Positions 9,597 to 20,720 of a stretch of 64,000 bases of DNA are shown in pieces. The DNA is taken from contig JAHBBC010000001.1 of assembly GCA_019915015.1 (NCBI GenBank), positions 992,001-1,056,000 on the forward strand. Direction: 5' to 3'. The translations under genes and the position numbers were made by a program. Position 1 is the first letter of the stretch. Every line of letters starts with the position of its first letter. The DNA comes from Auriscalpium vulgare. Lineage: Eukaryota; Basidiomycota; Agaricomycetes; Russulales; Auriscalpiaceae. The notes under the pieces are model-generated. The model was not told the origin of the DNA and did no database searches. It worked only from the letters and a program-made list of their open reading frames with translations.

Positions 9597-11193
9597 ATGC
9601 CCCGGAAACGCGGCCGCTCGGACTCCGACCAGCCTGAGACAGCTCCGGGCAAGAAATCCCGTGAGGAGAACATCAGCTGGGGCACAAATAAGAAGCCAAA
9701 TGAGCTGCTCCTGCAGCTCATCACGGAGCTCGAACAGCCGCAAAATCGCAAGGTTATGTTTGGTAACAAGCGTGGTGAGGTATGCAGGTGGCCCACGCAT
9801 CATCTGGGCTTTGTTACTGACATCTTTCCAGAAGAAAAGCGGAGAAAGTAAGGTCGCAGCGGGTCAGCGGCTTGCTCGCATCCTCTGGAAGGATGCTCCG
9901 GACTCGGATTTCGTCAGTCTGGGAGCAAAGGTGCTCGGGAAAATAAATCAGTATGTCCATACCCTTATTGGATGCCTCATACGTGCTCACAGGCTTGTGT
10001 AGGCTACGCATCACCTATCACTCCAAGGTTCGGCGCATTAAGTGCACGGGTGGAGGTGTCCTCACTGGGAATGAGGCCATCGTCGACACAGGTGATGCCG
10101 ACGATGGTCCAGATGAGTATTTGGTCTGCTACATAGGGCCAGATGGCCCATCCGAGGATACCGATGCACGCCACAAGAATATCTGGCGTAAGTTCATTTT
10201 GTGATCTCCGATGAGCACGCTGGAGGCTAACACATCCTGTGCAGAGGAGATCGAGGCCGAGTTCGCTGTCTTCCCCCGAATTCACGCGATCCTTGCCACC
10301 CGCCCAAATGAAAACCCGATCATCATCACGACTGGGGTTGGTCCGGACGGTCACCGCACAGTGCACTATCAGCCTCCCGACGACGCGCCACCTGTGCGGC
10401 AACCGCGCGAAGAGGACATAGACCCCGTCCTACGCGTTCACGATGGCCCGGCGCCTCTCGCGCAAGACTCTTCTGCGACCGCACCCGGCCCGGGATCGCC
10501 ACCGCAGACGCCACACACTCCCAAAGAGAACCGCGTGCCGCCCTCGTCGCAAGCAAGTGCGAAGAAGACTCCCGCACACCTGTCGGAAGAGAAGCTGGAG
10601 AGCTTGAAGGGTCGCTTCAAGCCCACGTCACGCACCGGCATTCAAGACATACTGAAGGAGTCCATCGAGTAAGTAATACTAGTTGTTGGTAATGCACGTG
10701 GACTAATTCATGTGGCAGGCGTAGCTTTGCGGTGTCAAAGGAAGAGAACATCCGCAAAGCTGTCGACAGGCTGCGCGATGACATGAATAGTCTTCGCCAA
10801 GACGCTCGCGATCGCCACGACCGCCTCTTTCGTGAGCTGCAGATTGGCTTGTGGACGAACGATGAGTATCGCCGCAAGTCGGAAGCACTTGACGATGACC
10901 TTCAGCTGCAGCTTCAAGATCTCCGTGAAAATATATCGCGCCTTCAGAATCCTCCTCTGGTTGTCGCCGCCGCTACGCCCGCTCGTTCCATCTCACGCAC
11001 GGGCTCTATGTCAACCGCTGCATCGACGCCTTCATCTCTGCCGCGCGCATCGACACCTCCGGATGATGAGCCCGAGAGCGAGATGACAAGCCAGAGAGAA
11101 AATAGTCCTCCCTGGGATGAGAGCCAGTTGGACAGAGATCTTGGACGAGGATCATCTGTGGTTCCAGACGAGTTGGAGCGAGGCTTAGTCTGA
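9597..11193 (+). CDS. Harbinger ORF1 (Myb/SANT-like accessory protein), element A
   Basis: Five exons (9597..9779, 9832..9950, 10003..10187, 10245..10668, 10719..11193) give 461 residues with open frames. The N-terminus MPRKRGRSDSDQPE with KKSR resembles a nuclear localisation signal. A helical ELLLQLITELEQPQNRK through AAGQRLARILWKDAP is the part likely to be a Myb/SANT-like domain; WK and RI positions fit but I assign it mainly by context. The C-terminal half is a charged coiled-coil stretch (VDRLRDDMNSLRQDARDRHDR) followed by Ser/Pro-rich sequence. PIF/Harbinger transposons need such a partner for nuclear import and DNA binding of the transposase. The ATG at 9597 is preferred to an upstream in-frame ATG at 9510 because of the basic N-terminus. 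Confidence 0.75.
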
Positions 11194-11308
11194 TCATTTT
11201 GCTTTTGTCCTTTCTAACTGCAGCCTCTCATTTAATGCTACACAGTCCTTTCTTCTTTCTGATTATATCTCTCTTACTCTTTACAATCTCAGATTTAATC
11301 TTGTTCAT

Positions 11309-12631
11309 TTATACAAGTCCTGCTCGTTGAGCGGCTACTATTTCTGCCACAAGGCCACGTCTCCTAGCCTCGCAATCATCATCCTCTGTGATATCATCAT
11401 CTATAGGATCATCTGGCTCCCCCCTATCGTCCTCTTCCTGAGCACGTGAGTGCCAAGTCGCAAAGCTTGTCCCACTCGCCCATCCTTCGATGTCGAGCAC
11501 TGCGTTGTGCAAGATGATGCAACATGAAATCCACCGACACGCTCGTATATGGTCCCGATTGTAACGGATATTGAGCCGTAAGCCACGAAGGGATTGCCAT
11601 CGGCCCTTGAGTGCACCCATGGTGTGTTCAGAGCGAACGCGTAGGCGAGCTACGTGTTTGTCGAATAAGGCATTTGAGCGGTCTAACGACGCTGGTTTCT
11701 TGTGAACTGGGATGGTCCGCGAGCTGACAGGGTACGCAGAGTCACCCCATGCAAACTCGTCACCTCTGAAGAACCAGTCGGTATGCTTGACAGCTGCAGT
11801 ATGCTCAAATGCAGATGCATCATGAGCAGAACCGGTCATGCCAAGCGAATAGTCAACGATTCGTAGATTCGACGGTGTATTGCCAATCTGTGTACAGATA
11901 TGTCAGTCAGGAGCTATTAGAAGATATCCAGCATACCTGGACGTTGAACCCATAGTTGCACTTCCTTGTGTAGTACGCGTCACCGTCGAGGCCGGGGCGA
12001 CTGTACAGGACAACAATTGTCCCGTCGTACATCACCCATCCCTCCCTCCAGGTGGATCCCGTGAAACCAAGCTGCTCATCAATCCACCTTTTCTCGACCT
12101 CTTTCTCCTCCTCTGTTAGCGGCCGTACAAACATCCCATGCAAGGACATCAGCGCCTCCTGACATCTCTCCGTGTATAGCTCCACAGCGCCCTCTGAACA
12201 GCCCGCTGCACGGCTGATATCCTCGAGAGATGCGCCATTGCCATAGCGACCCATACGGTACAGGGTCACCGCTAATTGCGTTCGGATATCCTCCTGCGGG
12301 GTTTCGAGTTGTTCTGGAATACGGGATGACCCTCGATGAGGCCAAGGATAGTGTCGAAGACGTGGGGAGAGACACGGAGCATGTTGATAAAGCGGTGGTG
12401 ATGGGCAGGATCCTGTGCATACTCCCATGCAAGCTGGAGATTGCCGGCTTTAACGACGGGAGGACGGGGGTTGATGTAGCGGGAGGATAGGATGGTGTGA
12501 AGGATTGAGCTATCGCGTTGGAGCTGCTCCATCATAGCTGTGGCTGAAGATGGAGGCATGAGTGCCATCTGGATAGCCATATATGTGATGTATGCGTCGA
12601 TAATCTCATCGTGGTAGGTAGCACGGGCCAT
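11309..12631 (-). pseudogene. Harbinger DDE transposase, element A (1-nt deletion)
   Basis: Same gene as in element B. Here one base is missing near 12299 (GGGGTTTCG against GGGGTGTTCG in B), shifting the frame after VFQNNS. The first about 110 codons and the catalytic remainder therefore lie in different frames. The rest, including the intron at 11888-11936 and the second exon with GDSAYP and SEHTMGALKGR, is unchanged. Element A could move only with transposase supplied by another copy. Confidence 0.88.
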
Positions 12632-12986
12632 GGCTGGTGGAAGAGCTCGAAAGCAATGGCGGCGGTGTCGCGCAGCGGCGTAGATTGAGTGACATTATGT
12701 AATATCACGCCGGGGCGCCGAATCGAAAACGAAAGGCGTTTGAAAACGAAACGGAAACGAAAACGGTCTACTCTGAGCTCCCCTATTAGGGGAGCTCAGA
12801 GTAGACCGTTTTCGTTTCCGTTTCGTTTTCAAACGCCTTTCGTTTTCGATTCGGCCCGCGGCATAAGTGACCCGATGTGTGACAATCGTGTGACTTTAGG
12901 TGACGCTCGCGTTGTGCGGCGTCTTCGTGTCTCACACACTCATTCCCTCGCGATACCTCCTTAATCTACACTCTCCTACTCTCTTA

Positions 12987-14583
12987 ATGCCCCGGAAACG
13001 CGGCCGCTCGGACTCCGACCAGCCTGAGACAGCTCCGGGCAAGAAATCCCGTGAGGAGAACATCAGCTGGGGCACAAATAAGAAGCCAAATGAGCTGCTC
13101 CTGCAGCTCATCACGGAGCTCGAACAGCCGCAAAATCGCAAGGTTATGTTTGGTAACAAGCGTGGTGAGGTATGCAGGTGGCCCACGCATCATCTGGGCT
13201 TTGTTACTGACATCTTTCCAGAAGAAAAGCGGAGAAAGTAAGGTCGCAGCGGGTCAGCGGCTTGCTCGCATCCTCTGGAAGGATGCTCCGGACTCGGATT
13301 TCGTCAGTCTGGGAGCAAAGGTGCTCGGGAAAATAAATCAGTATGTCCATACCCTTATTGGATGCCTCATACGTGCTCACAGGCTTGTGTAGGCTACGCA
13401 TCACCTATCACTCCAAGGTTCGGCGCATTAAGTGCACGGGTGGAGGTGTCCTCACTGGGAATGAGGCCATCGTCGACACAGGTGATGCCGACGATGGTCC
13501 AGATGAGTATTTGGTCTGCTACATAGGGCCAGATGGCCCATCCGAGGATACCGATGCACGCCACAAGAATATCTGGCGTAAGTTCATTTTGTGATCTCCG
13601 ATGAGCACGCTGGAGGCTAACACATCCTGTGCAGAGGAGATCGAGGCCGAGTTCGCTGTCTTCCCCCGAATTCACGCGATCCTTGCCACCCGCCCAAATG
13701 AAAACCCGATCATCATCACGACTGGGGTTGGTCCGGACGGTCACCGCACAGTGCACTATCAGCCTCCCGACGACGCGCCACCTGTGCGGCAACCGCGCGA
13801 AGAGGACATAGACCCCGTCCTACGCGTTCACGATGGCCCGGCGCCTCTCGCGCAAGACTCTTCTGCGACCGCACCCGGCCCGGGATCGCCACCGCAGACG
13901 CCACACACTCCCAAAGAGAACCGCGTGCCGCCCTCGTCGCAAGCAAGTGCGAAGAAGACTCCCGCACACCTGTCGGAAGAGAAGCTGGAGAGCTTGAAGG
14001 GTCGCTTCAAGCCCACGTCACGCACCGGCATTCAAGACATACTGAAGGAGTCCATCGAGTAAGTAATACTAGTTGTTGGTAATGCACGTGGACTAATTCA
14101 TGTGGCAGGCGTAGCTTTGCGGTGTCAAAGGAAGAGAACATCCGCAAAGCTGTCGACAGGCTGCGCGATGACATGAATAGTCTTCGCCAAGACGCTCGCG
14201 ATCGCCACGACCGCCTCTTTCGTGAGCTGCAGATTGGCTTGTGGACGAACGATGAGTATCGCCGCAAGTCGGAAGCACTTGACGATGACCTTCAGCTGCA
14301 GCTTCAAGATCTCCGTGAAAATATATCGCGCCTTCAGAATCCTCCTCTGGTTGTCGCCGCCGCTACGCCCGCTCGTTCCATCTCACGCACGGGCTCTATG
14401 TCAACCGCTGCATCGACGCCTTCATCTCTGCCGCGCGCATCGACACCTCCGGATGATGAGCCCGAGAGCGAGATGACAAGCCAGAGAGAAAATAGTCCTC
14501 CCTGGGATGAGAGCCAGTTGGACAGAGATCTTGGACGAGGATCATCTGTGGTTCCAGACGAGTTGGAGCGAGGCTTAGTCTGA
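12987..14583 (+). CDS. Harbinger ORF1 (Myb/SANT-like accessory protein), element B
   Basis: Base-for-base counterpart of the gene at 9597-11193, shifted by 3390. The five exons are 12987..13169, 13222..13340, 13393..13577, 13635..14058 and 14109..14583 (461 aa). I see no difference between the two copies, which indicates very recent duplication. It converges with the transposase gene; about 115 bp separate their 3' ends. Confidence 0.75.
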
Positions 14584-14698
14584 TCATTTTGCTTTTGTCC
14601 TTTCTAACTGCAGCCTCTCATTTAATGCTACACAGTCCTTTCTTCTTTCTGATTATATCTCTCTTACTCTTTACAATCTCAGATTTAATCTTGTTCAT

Positions 14699-16022
14699 TT
14701 ATACAAGTCCTGCTCGTTGAGCGGCTACTATTTCTGCCACAAGGCCACGTCTCCTAGCCTCGCAATCATCATCCTCTGTGATATCATCATCTATAGGATC
14801 ATCTGGCTCCCCCCTATCGTCCTCTTCCTGAGCACGTGAGTGCCAAGTCGCAAAGCTTGTCCCACTCGCCCATCCTTCGATGTCGAGCACTGCGTTGTGC
14901 AAGATGATGCAACATGAAATCCACCGACACGCTCGTATATGGTCCCGATTGTAACGGATATTGAGCCGTAAGCCACGAAGGGATTGCCATCGGCCCTTGA
15001 GTGCACCCATGGTGTGTTCAGAGCGAACGCGTAGGCGAGCTACGTGTTTGTCGAATAAGGCATTTGAGCGGTCTAACGACGCTGGTTTCTTGTGAACTGG
15101 GATGGTCCGCGAGCTGACAGGGTACGCAGAGTCACCCCATGCAAACTCGTCACCTCTGAAGAACCAGTCGGTATGCTTGACAGCTGCAGTATGCTCAAAT
15201 GCAGATGCATCATGAGCAGAACCGGTCATGCCAAGCGAATAGTCAACGATTCGTAGATTCGACGGTGTATTGCCAATCTGTGTACAGATATGTCAGTCAG
15301 GAGCTATTAGAAGATATCCAGCATACCTGGACGTTGAACCCATAGTTGCACTTCCTTGTGTAGTACGCGTCACCGTCGAGGCCGGGGCGACTGTACAGGA
15401 CAACAATTGTCCCGTCGTACATCACCCATCCCTCCCTCCAGGTGGATCCCGTGAAACCAAGCTGCTCATCAATCCACCTTTTCTCGACCTCTTTCTCCTC
15501 CTCTGTTAGCGGCCGTACAAACATCCCATGCAAGGACATCAGCGCCTCCTGACATCTCTCCGTGTATAGCTCCACAGCGCCCTCTGAACAGCCCGCTGCA
15601 CGGCTGATATCCTCGAGAGATGCGCCATTGCCATAGCGACCCATACGGTACAGGGTCACCGCTAATTGCGTTCGGATATCCTCCTGCGGGGTGTTCGAGT
15701 TGTTCTGGAATACGGGATGACCCTCGATGAGGCCAAGGATAGTGTCGAAGACGTGGGGAGAGACACGGAGCATGTTGATAAAGCGGTGGTGATGGGCAGG
15801 ATCCTGTGCATACTCCCATGCAAGCTGGAGATTGCCGGCTTTAACGACGGGAGGACGGGGGTTGATGTAGCGGGAGGATAGGATGGTGTGAAGGATTGAG
15901 CTATCGCGTTGGAGCTGCTCCATCATAGCTGTGGCTGAAGATGGAGGCATGAGTGCCATCTGGATAGCCATATATGTGATGTATGCGTCGATAATCTCAT
16001 CGTGGTAGGTAGCACGGGCCAT
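14699..16022 (-). CDS. Harbinger DDE transposase (DDE_Tnp_4 type), element B, 424 aa
   Basis: Two exons, complement(15327..16022, 14699..15277), joined across a GTATGC...CAG intron. The N-terminal part includes RFINMLRVSPHVFDTILGLI and a helix-turn-helix-like GNGASLEDISRAAGCSEGAV. The catalytic core shows the first Asp in VMYDGTIVVLY with the following YYTRKCNYGFNVQ, the second in FAWGDSAYPV and the Glu in RVRSEHTMGALKGRW, the DDE triad of HARBI1-like nucleases. The tail is acidic (PDDPIDDDITEDDD). It cuts and pastes the element in the nucleus together with ORF1. The start at 16022 sits in GGCCATGG context. The frame is intact, unlike element A. Confidence 0.9.
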
Positions 16023-16178
16023 GGCTGGTGGAAGAGCTCGAAAGCAATGGCGGCGGTGTCGCGCAGCGGCGTAGATTGAGTGACATTATGTAATATCACG
16101 CCGGGGCGCCGAATCGAAAACGAAAGGCGTTTGAAAACGAAACGGAAACGAAAACGGTCTACTCTGAGCTCCCCTATT

Positions 16179-16290
16179 GACGGTTCTGGGTGCGTGGATA
16201 CATGCCACATACCTCAAAACGACAACGTTGCCCTGGAAGAGTCGGCCATCTAAGAGATTGCGGTGGAAGTGCTGCGAATATGTGGTGGTG
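16179..16290 (-). pseudogene. SRP68: Displaced upstream exon of SRP68 copy 2
   Basis: Equals about 951-1065 of copy 1. It contains the LLDGRLFQGNVVVL exon and its GTATGT donor. The Harbinger pair sits within the intron, a few bases from the acceptor AATAAG. Confidence 0.7.
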
Positions 16291-16425
16291 GACGCGAGAA
16301 AGCAAGCGACGCGTCCCGATCTGGCTGCGTCTGGCTGCGTGCATTCATAATTCACCGCGCTCGCTCAGCAAGCTCCATTTCCCTTCACCGGTCACCGCTA
16401 ACGAATTTACAGCCGCACCCATACC

Positions 16426-16497
16426 ATGGCCGACGAGTTGCTTCCACCAGCACAGAATGCGATTGACCAGAAGTCGCTCAAGTGGATCTTTTGCGGC
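16426..16497 (+). pseudogene. GET3: Truncated 5' end of GET3, copy 2
   Basis: ATG at 16426 opens MADELLPPAQNAIDQ then KSLKWIFCG and, as in copy 1, stops matching just before the P-loop glycine block. One codon is lost relative to copy 1. The identical breakpoint in both copies shows that the truncation preceded the segmental duplication. Confidence 0.65.
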
Positions 16498-16666
16498 ACT
16501 TGGCGAAACATTGAACGCAATATATTCGAAACATCCAGTACACTCATCTCTCGCGCTATTCCACTTGCCCTCTTATTCGCTTGTTCGCCTTCCTATTATC
16601 AAAGATCAGAGACAGAAAGACGAAATAAAACATTAGCACGCACTCGTTCCATTCCTACCGCGGTTA

Positions 16667-17800
16667 TCATTCCTGGAGCTCCATGCTACGGGCCCATCTC
16701 ATGAACTTCAACCATTGTAATTTGAAACGGGGGTCGAAGTCGTGGCCTTGGCCGTCTTGCGTAAGGATTGGAAACATTTTGGACTTGGAGCTCGGTACCT
16801 GCTCAGCTTCAGGTTCGTTCTTCGTGGGGTCGGGCTTGTACCCCCTGGGGTGTACGTCGCCGAAAACAATGGTAGGGGTCTTCTCCCGGTCGAAGTAGAG
16901 AAATCTGCACCAATGGCCCACGATGCACAGCGCCCATACACGTGGCAGTGACCTGTCCTCGCAAAATGCGAATTGAACCTGCTGGACAACTTGAGGCATC
17001 ATCTCAACGGCGCGAGACTCTGCCAAAAACCTCGCGGCGCCTTGGTTGAATATGCTGTCCTTCGTCCAAGGCTGGGGCTTGACTTCGACGACAGACACCA
17101 GGGCCCGGTCGTTTTCTCGCCGCCGGATGATGCCGAAGTCTGCCAGACGGTGCTTGATGTCGTCCTCGGAGATAAGTCCACCGTCGTCCGTTAGAGGCTT
17201 TGAACTTGTGGACGAGTTGAGATTGGAGCGCTCGCCCCCGGCCTCGCGTGCTGACGGATGCTCCCCGGTGAATCTGGCAGACATGTCCTCGTCCTCGTCG
17301 AAGCCTGCGCCACGAGCTTCGGAGTCGGTGGTTTCGGACAGTTGCCTGCGTGATCCACCCTCGTGGTACGAACGAATGTCTTTCCGTGCACCCTTCTCAC
17401 TAACTATGTTTGCAGGTGAGCTCAAACCCGCCTAAACGAGATCATTAAGAAATCAGAACGCACACACTGCGTCCCATAAGTCGCCCATGTCCACTGTCTT
17501 ATCATCGCCACCCTCAGGCCCGCCGGCTGACCCCGCACCATCGAAATCACTTCGCAATGCGTGCCTTCGCGCATACAACGGTGCTTGAGGAGCGACGTTG
17601 AATGACTCCGTAGCCGTACGGCACAATCCTGTCAAGTATGAGAGCGCCAAGTTGTGGGCCTCGTACCAAGACTCCTCGCGTTCACTTTGGAGGGCATCTT
17701 CAAAGCACGTTGCCACATCGGCAGCAACGTCCGTCCTGGTCAGTCTGACCGTGTCGTCCTGGGGCCACATAGCAAGTGCGTCTGGCTCTTGGTAGTCCAT
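16667..17800 (-). CDS. DEK2: PD-(D/E)XK-like unknown protein, 357 aa
   Basis: Complement(17464..17800, 16667..17403), intact. The start MDYQEPDALAMW matches DEK1. Key blocks are LADFGIIRRR, VVEVKPQPW, MMPQVVQQVQFAFCE, VWALCIVGHWCRFLYFDREKT and WLKFMRWARSMELQE. Relative to DEK1 it has a longer Ser/Gly insert (GEHPSAREAGGER) and Val for Ile in the E-x-K strand. The intron lies at the same place with donor GTGCGT. It is divergent from SDS2. Confidence 0.75.
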
Positions 17801-18416
17801 CGCAATAGGCTGTGAAAGGAGGATGGCTGACACTAAAGGGGGGCGAGGATGCGCTACCGAAGGCAAAGTGCCGCATGCGATATATAAATACATCTCCTGG
17901 AGACTCACTTGGTCGTATTGTTCTCAGTTCCGCGCAGGCCGGGGAGAAGCGCGGCTTGAGGGAATGCTTGGCTGTCCTCTTGCATTGTTCGAAGATACAG
18001 CCAGTCCCGGAGATTTGCCGGGGATGCGGACTCCGAGTCATCTGCGTCTGTAGAGCATCATTTCCGTGCTCTACGGTGAGACATATGCTTCAGAATGACG
18101 ACTGGAGGGAGTTAGACACGACATACTGTAGGTCTGATTTCTGGGCAAGGTCGACAGTTTGGGACGGCGGCAAAGTTGGGCAATTAGCCTGACGTTACCA
18201 AGAGCTGCATTATGATGACTTCGTCCTGGCCTGGCAAAAAGAACGCGGAGAAACCAGAACCAGCTGAGCAGGCTGCAGAACAATGGGAAACCAGCGTGCC
18301 ATGCGCGTGCCAATCCATGGCTGCGGAGTCTGTGGCCGGAGAGGGCCGTGGGCGCCTAATACGGCTATCATAAGACCGAGTTCTTCGACGCGCGAACTCG
18401 TTCAGGACCCCCCGCC

Positions 18417-19151
18417 ATGAGCGACTCAGACTCTTCAACCTCCACTGTTTCTCCAACTCCTCGTGAGCGCGGTGAGTTCCTCCCGCGTGAAGGCAAAAAG
18501 CTTGTGTACACGATTGAGGTGAGTAGCTGTGACTGCATGTGCCACTTGCCCAATGTACTGACACTCTCCTTGTCAGGATCGAGCGTTCTTCTTCGAGCAC
18601 CAACAGCCATTGCGCGAGCTCCCTTACTACCTATACCCGCTGCCCAACTGCCCTTACCTCCCTCCTGTCCTCCATCTCGGCTGGCTTTTCGACAACGACG
18701 CCATTATGCAGTACACGTTACAGCACATCCCGCATCTCGTCGTCCATACCTCGAGTGTCGACGACATATCGACACCGGACACGGATATGACACTACTTAG
18801 TCCCGGTTGGACTTCGGGAGTCATGCAGCATCTCGGTTTGCCTCGGTTCTCGAAGAGCACGGCCGGCGTCGTGATAATCTCAGACATCCGGAATGGCAAG
18901 GGATTCCAGTTGGGATTTTCCCTTGGTACGAACCACAAAGGCGTCATCGCAGAGGAACACCGCTCCAAACTGCGCGACTTCTTTGCACAGGGCCAGCCAG
19001 AGAAGTGGTTCTTGGACATCTGTGACTGGCAGTGGGTCCGCCGCGGTCGAGCTCGTCGAACAGGTTTGCAGTACCATGTTTCTTGCGTTGCGCCGTTCAC
19101 TAATACGCGTCTTCAGTTCTCAAACCGCGCATTCAAGAATCACGGGCGTGA
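18417..19151 (+). CDS. SDS2: SDSDSS-family protein, 207 aa
   Basis: Join(18417..18518,18577..19063,19117..19151). It differs from SDS1 mainly in the N-terminal VSPTPRERGEF and in a variable loop (SSVDDISTPDTDM against SASMSMTPNTDM). The core GFSLGTNHKGVIAEEHRSKL is identical. The frame is intact and the tail reads TVLKPRIQESRA. The variable loop is the main place where SDS paralogs diverge. Confidence 0.75.
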
Positions 19152-19503
19152 ACGACGCGCTCGTGACTCGACCGAACCCCAATACGCATCATTCGCTTTG
19201 TGTATTCTTATCGATTTGCATTATCCCTCCCGCCCTGTCGCTATGTTCTAGAAGCGTACCAAATAATTCTCATGAATGCCACTATACAGTTTGTGGCATA
19301 CCCTGGGTTCAAGGCAGGTCATCGTTGCTGGGTCTTGACGGTGCATCATGGCACAGTTCATCCTCCTCAAGCATCTGTCGAGTTCTAGGGGCCTAGGTTC
19401 TCACTCGAAGAGCACTGACGTATTGTCATTCAGAACCACCATGACGCTCGTGTTATGTGGTGGCAGTTCGAGAGAATGTTGCTTGTGGCTCACCTGGCTG
19501 TAG

Positions 19504-20369
19504 ATGATCGAGCGCGGTGATTGGCAAGTATCTCAGATCGCCCGCAATGCGTTTGACCTCGAGAATAAGGTTGTTGGCACCATTGGCGCTGGCCGCATCG
19601 GGTACCGTGTCCTTCAACGCCTCGTGCCATTTGACTGCAAGGAGCTGTTGTACTACGATTACGCTGCTGCCCTCCCGGCCCGTCAGTCTCCCCGTCCTCA
19701 CATGCAATTCAGTATCAGCTGACGCTTCTTCAGAGGCTACCAAGGCCATCAACGCTCGTAGCGTGGAGGACCTGAAGGTTTGTCTCGCGCATATCGTCTT
19801 CGTAATTGGTCTGCAATCATTTTTATTCAGGATTTCGTGTCTCAATGCGATGTCGTCACGGTCAACTGCCACTTCACGAAGGCACGCGCGGCCTCGTAAA
19901 CGCGGAGCTTCTGAAGCACTTTAAGAAGGTATACAAACCTCCGCCTCGTATTCTCACCACAGCTAACACGATTTCGCAGGGCGCATGGCTTGTGAACACC
20001 GCGCGCGGTGCCATCTGCGACAAGGACGCCGTTGCCGAGGCTCTGAAGAGCGGGCAGCTGAGTGGGTACGCGGGTGACGTGTGGAACGTGCAGCCCGCGC
20101 CGCGCGACCATGTCTGGCGCACGATGAAGAACCCCCTCGGCGGCGGCAACGGTATGGTCCCGCACTACTCCGGCACGACGCTCGACGCGCAAGCGCGCTA
20201 TGCGAATGGCGTGAAGAGTATCCTGGAGAACTACCTCAGCGGCAAGCCGCAGGAGCCTGGAAACGTCATCATCGGCGTGAGTGGGTACGAGACGAAAGTT
20301 TGTGAGTTCCCTCCTTCGATTTGGCGATTGCGGCGCTGATAATGCCACACAGACGACGGTCAGCGCTGA
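19504..20369 (+). pseudogene. FDH: 5'-truncated formate dehydrogenase, copy 2 (frameshifted)
   Basis: Same exon layout as copy 1, starting at MIERGDW, with the terminus YDGQR after a slightly different acceptor. One C is missing near 19870: copy 1 reads TGCCCACTTCACG, here TGCCACTTCACG, so VNCPLHEG shifts out of frame. DFVSQ replaces DLVSQ. Catalytic-site residues ([16 protein letters not shown]) are still recognisable. Both the missing 5' half and the frameshift make it non-functional. Confidence 0.8.
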
Positions 20370-20720
20370 GGAATGTCGCTCGTGTAGTCTATCGATGCTG
20401 CATGTGATTGTATAAACAGTATTATGGCAAGATCGTTATTATGACAAGCTCGTTGTGAACGTCGTGTCCTAATGAAAAGGAAGATTGGAGCTTCGTGCCA
20501 GTAAGTCGCACTGAATGAAGGCCTTCTTAGGGTTAAGTAATGTTGGCAAAAAACGAATATTTGTGCGGAATATATTCGAAACATCCAGTCTCATACAGTA
20601 CGCTCATCTCTCTGATTACGATCGTACTTTCTTTCGCCTTGTTCGCTTGCTCACTTGCCTATTTCCACAGATCAGAGAGATAAAGACGAAAGAAAATATT
20701 ACGCACTTGTTCAGTGAACA

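Larger units (their letters stand above)
9398..12784. mobile_element. PIF/Harbinger element A, 3387 bp
   Basis: The terminal inverted repeat AGGGGAGCTCAGAGTAGACC at the left has its exact complement at the right end. ATT flanks it at 9395-9397 and 12785-12787. Copy 1 of the duplicated block preserves the empty site CGCTTATTGACGG at about 949. It carries two convergent genes, a Myb-like ORF1 on plus and a DDE transposase on minus. It is nearly identical to the adjoining element B and is disabled by one base deletion in the transposase. Confidence 0.92.
12788..16175. mobile_element. PIF/Harbinger element B, 3388 bp, apparently intact
   Basis: Head to tail with element A, offset by 3390 bp, and sharing the single ATT at 12785-12787. 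The right ATT is 16176-16178, after which the SRP68 flank resumes with GACGG. Both genes are open. Confidence 0.92.
8646..20513. repeat. Segmental duplication, copy 2 (carries a 6.8-kb double transposon insertion)
   Basis: Corresponds to 1-5540, in the same orientation. It is interrupted at 9398-16175 by two Harbinger elements and lacks the 1121-1389 MITE. Gene order is the same as in copy 1. DEK, SDS and FDH sequences are close but not identical between copies. Confidence 0.85.
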
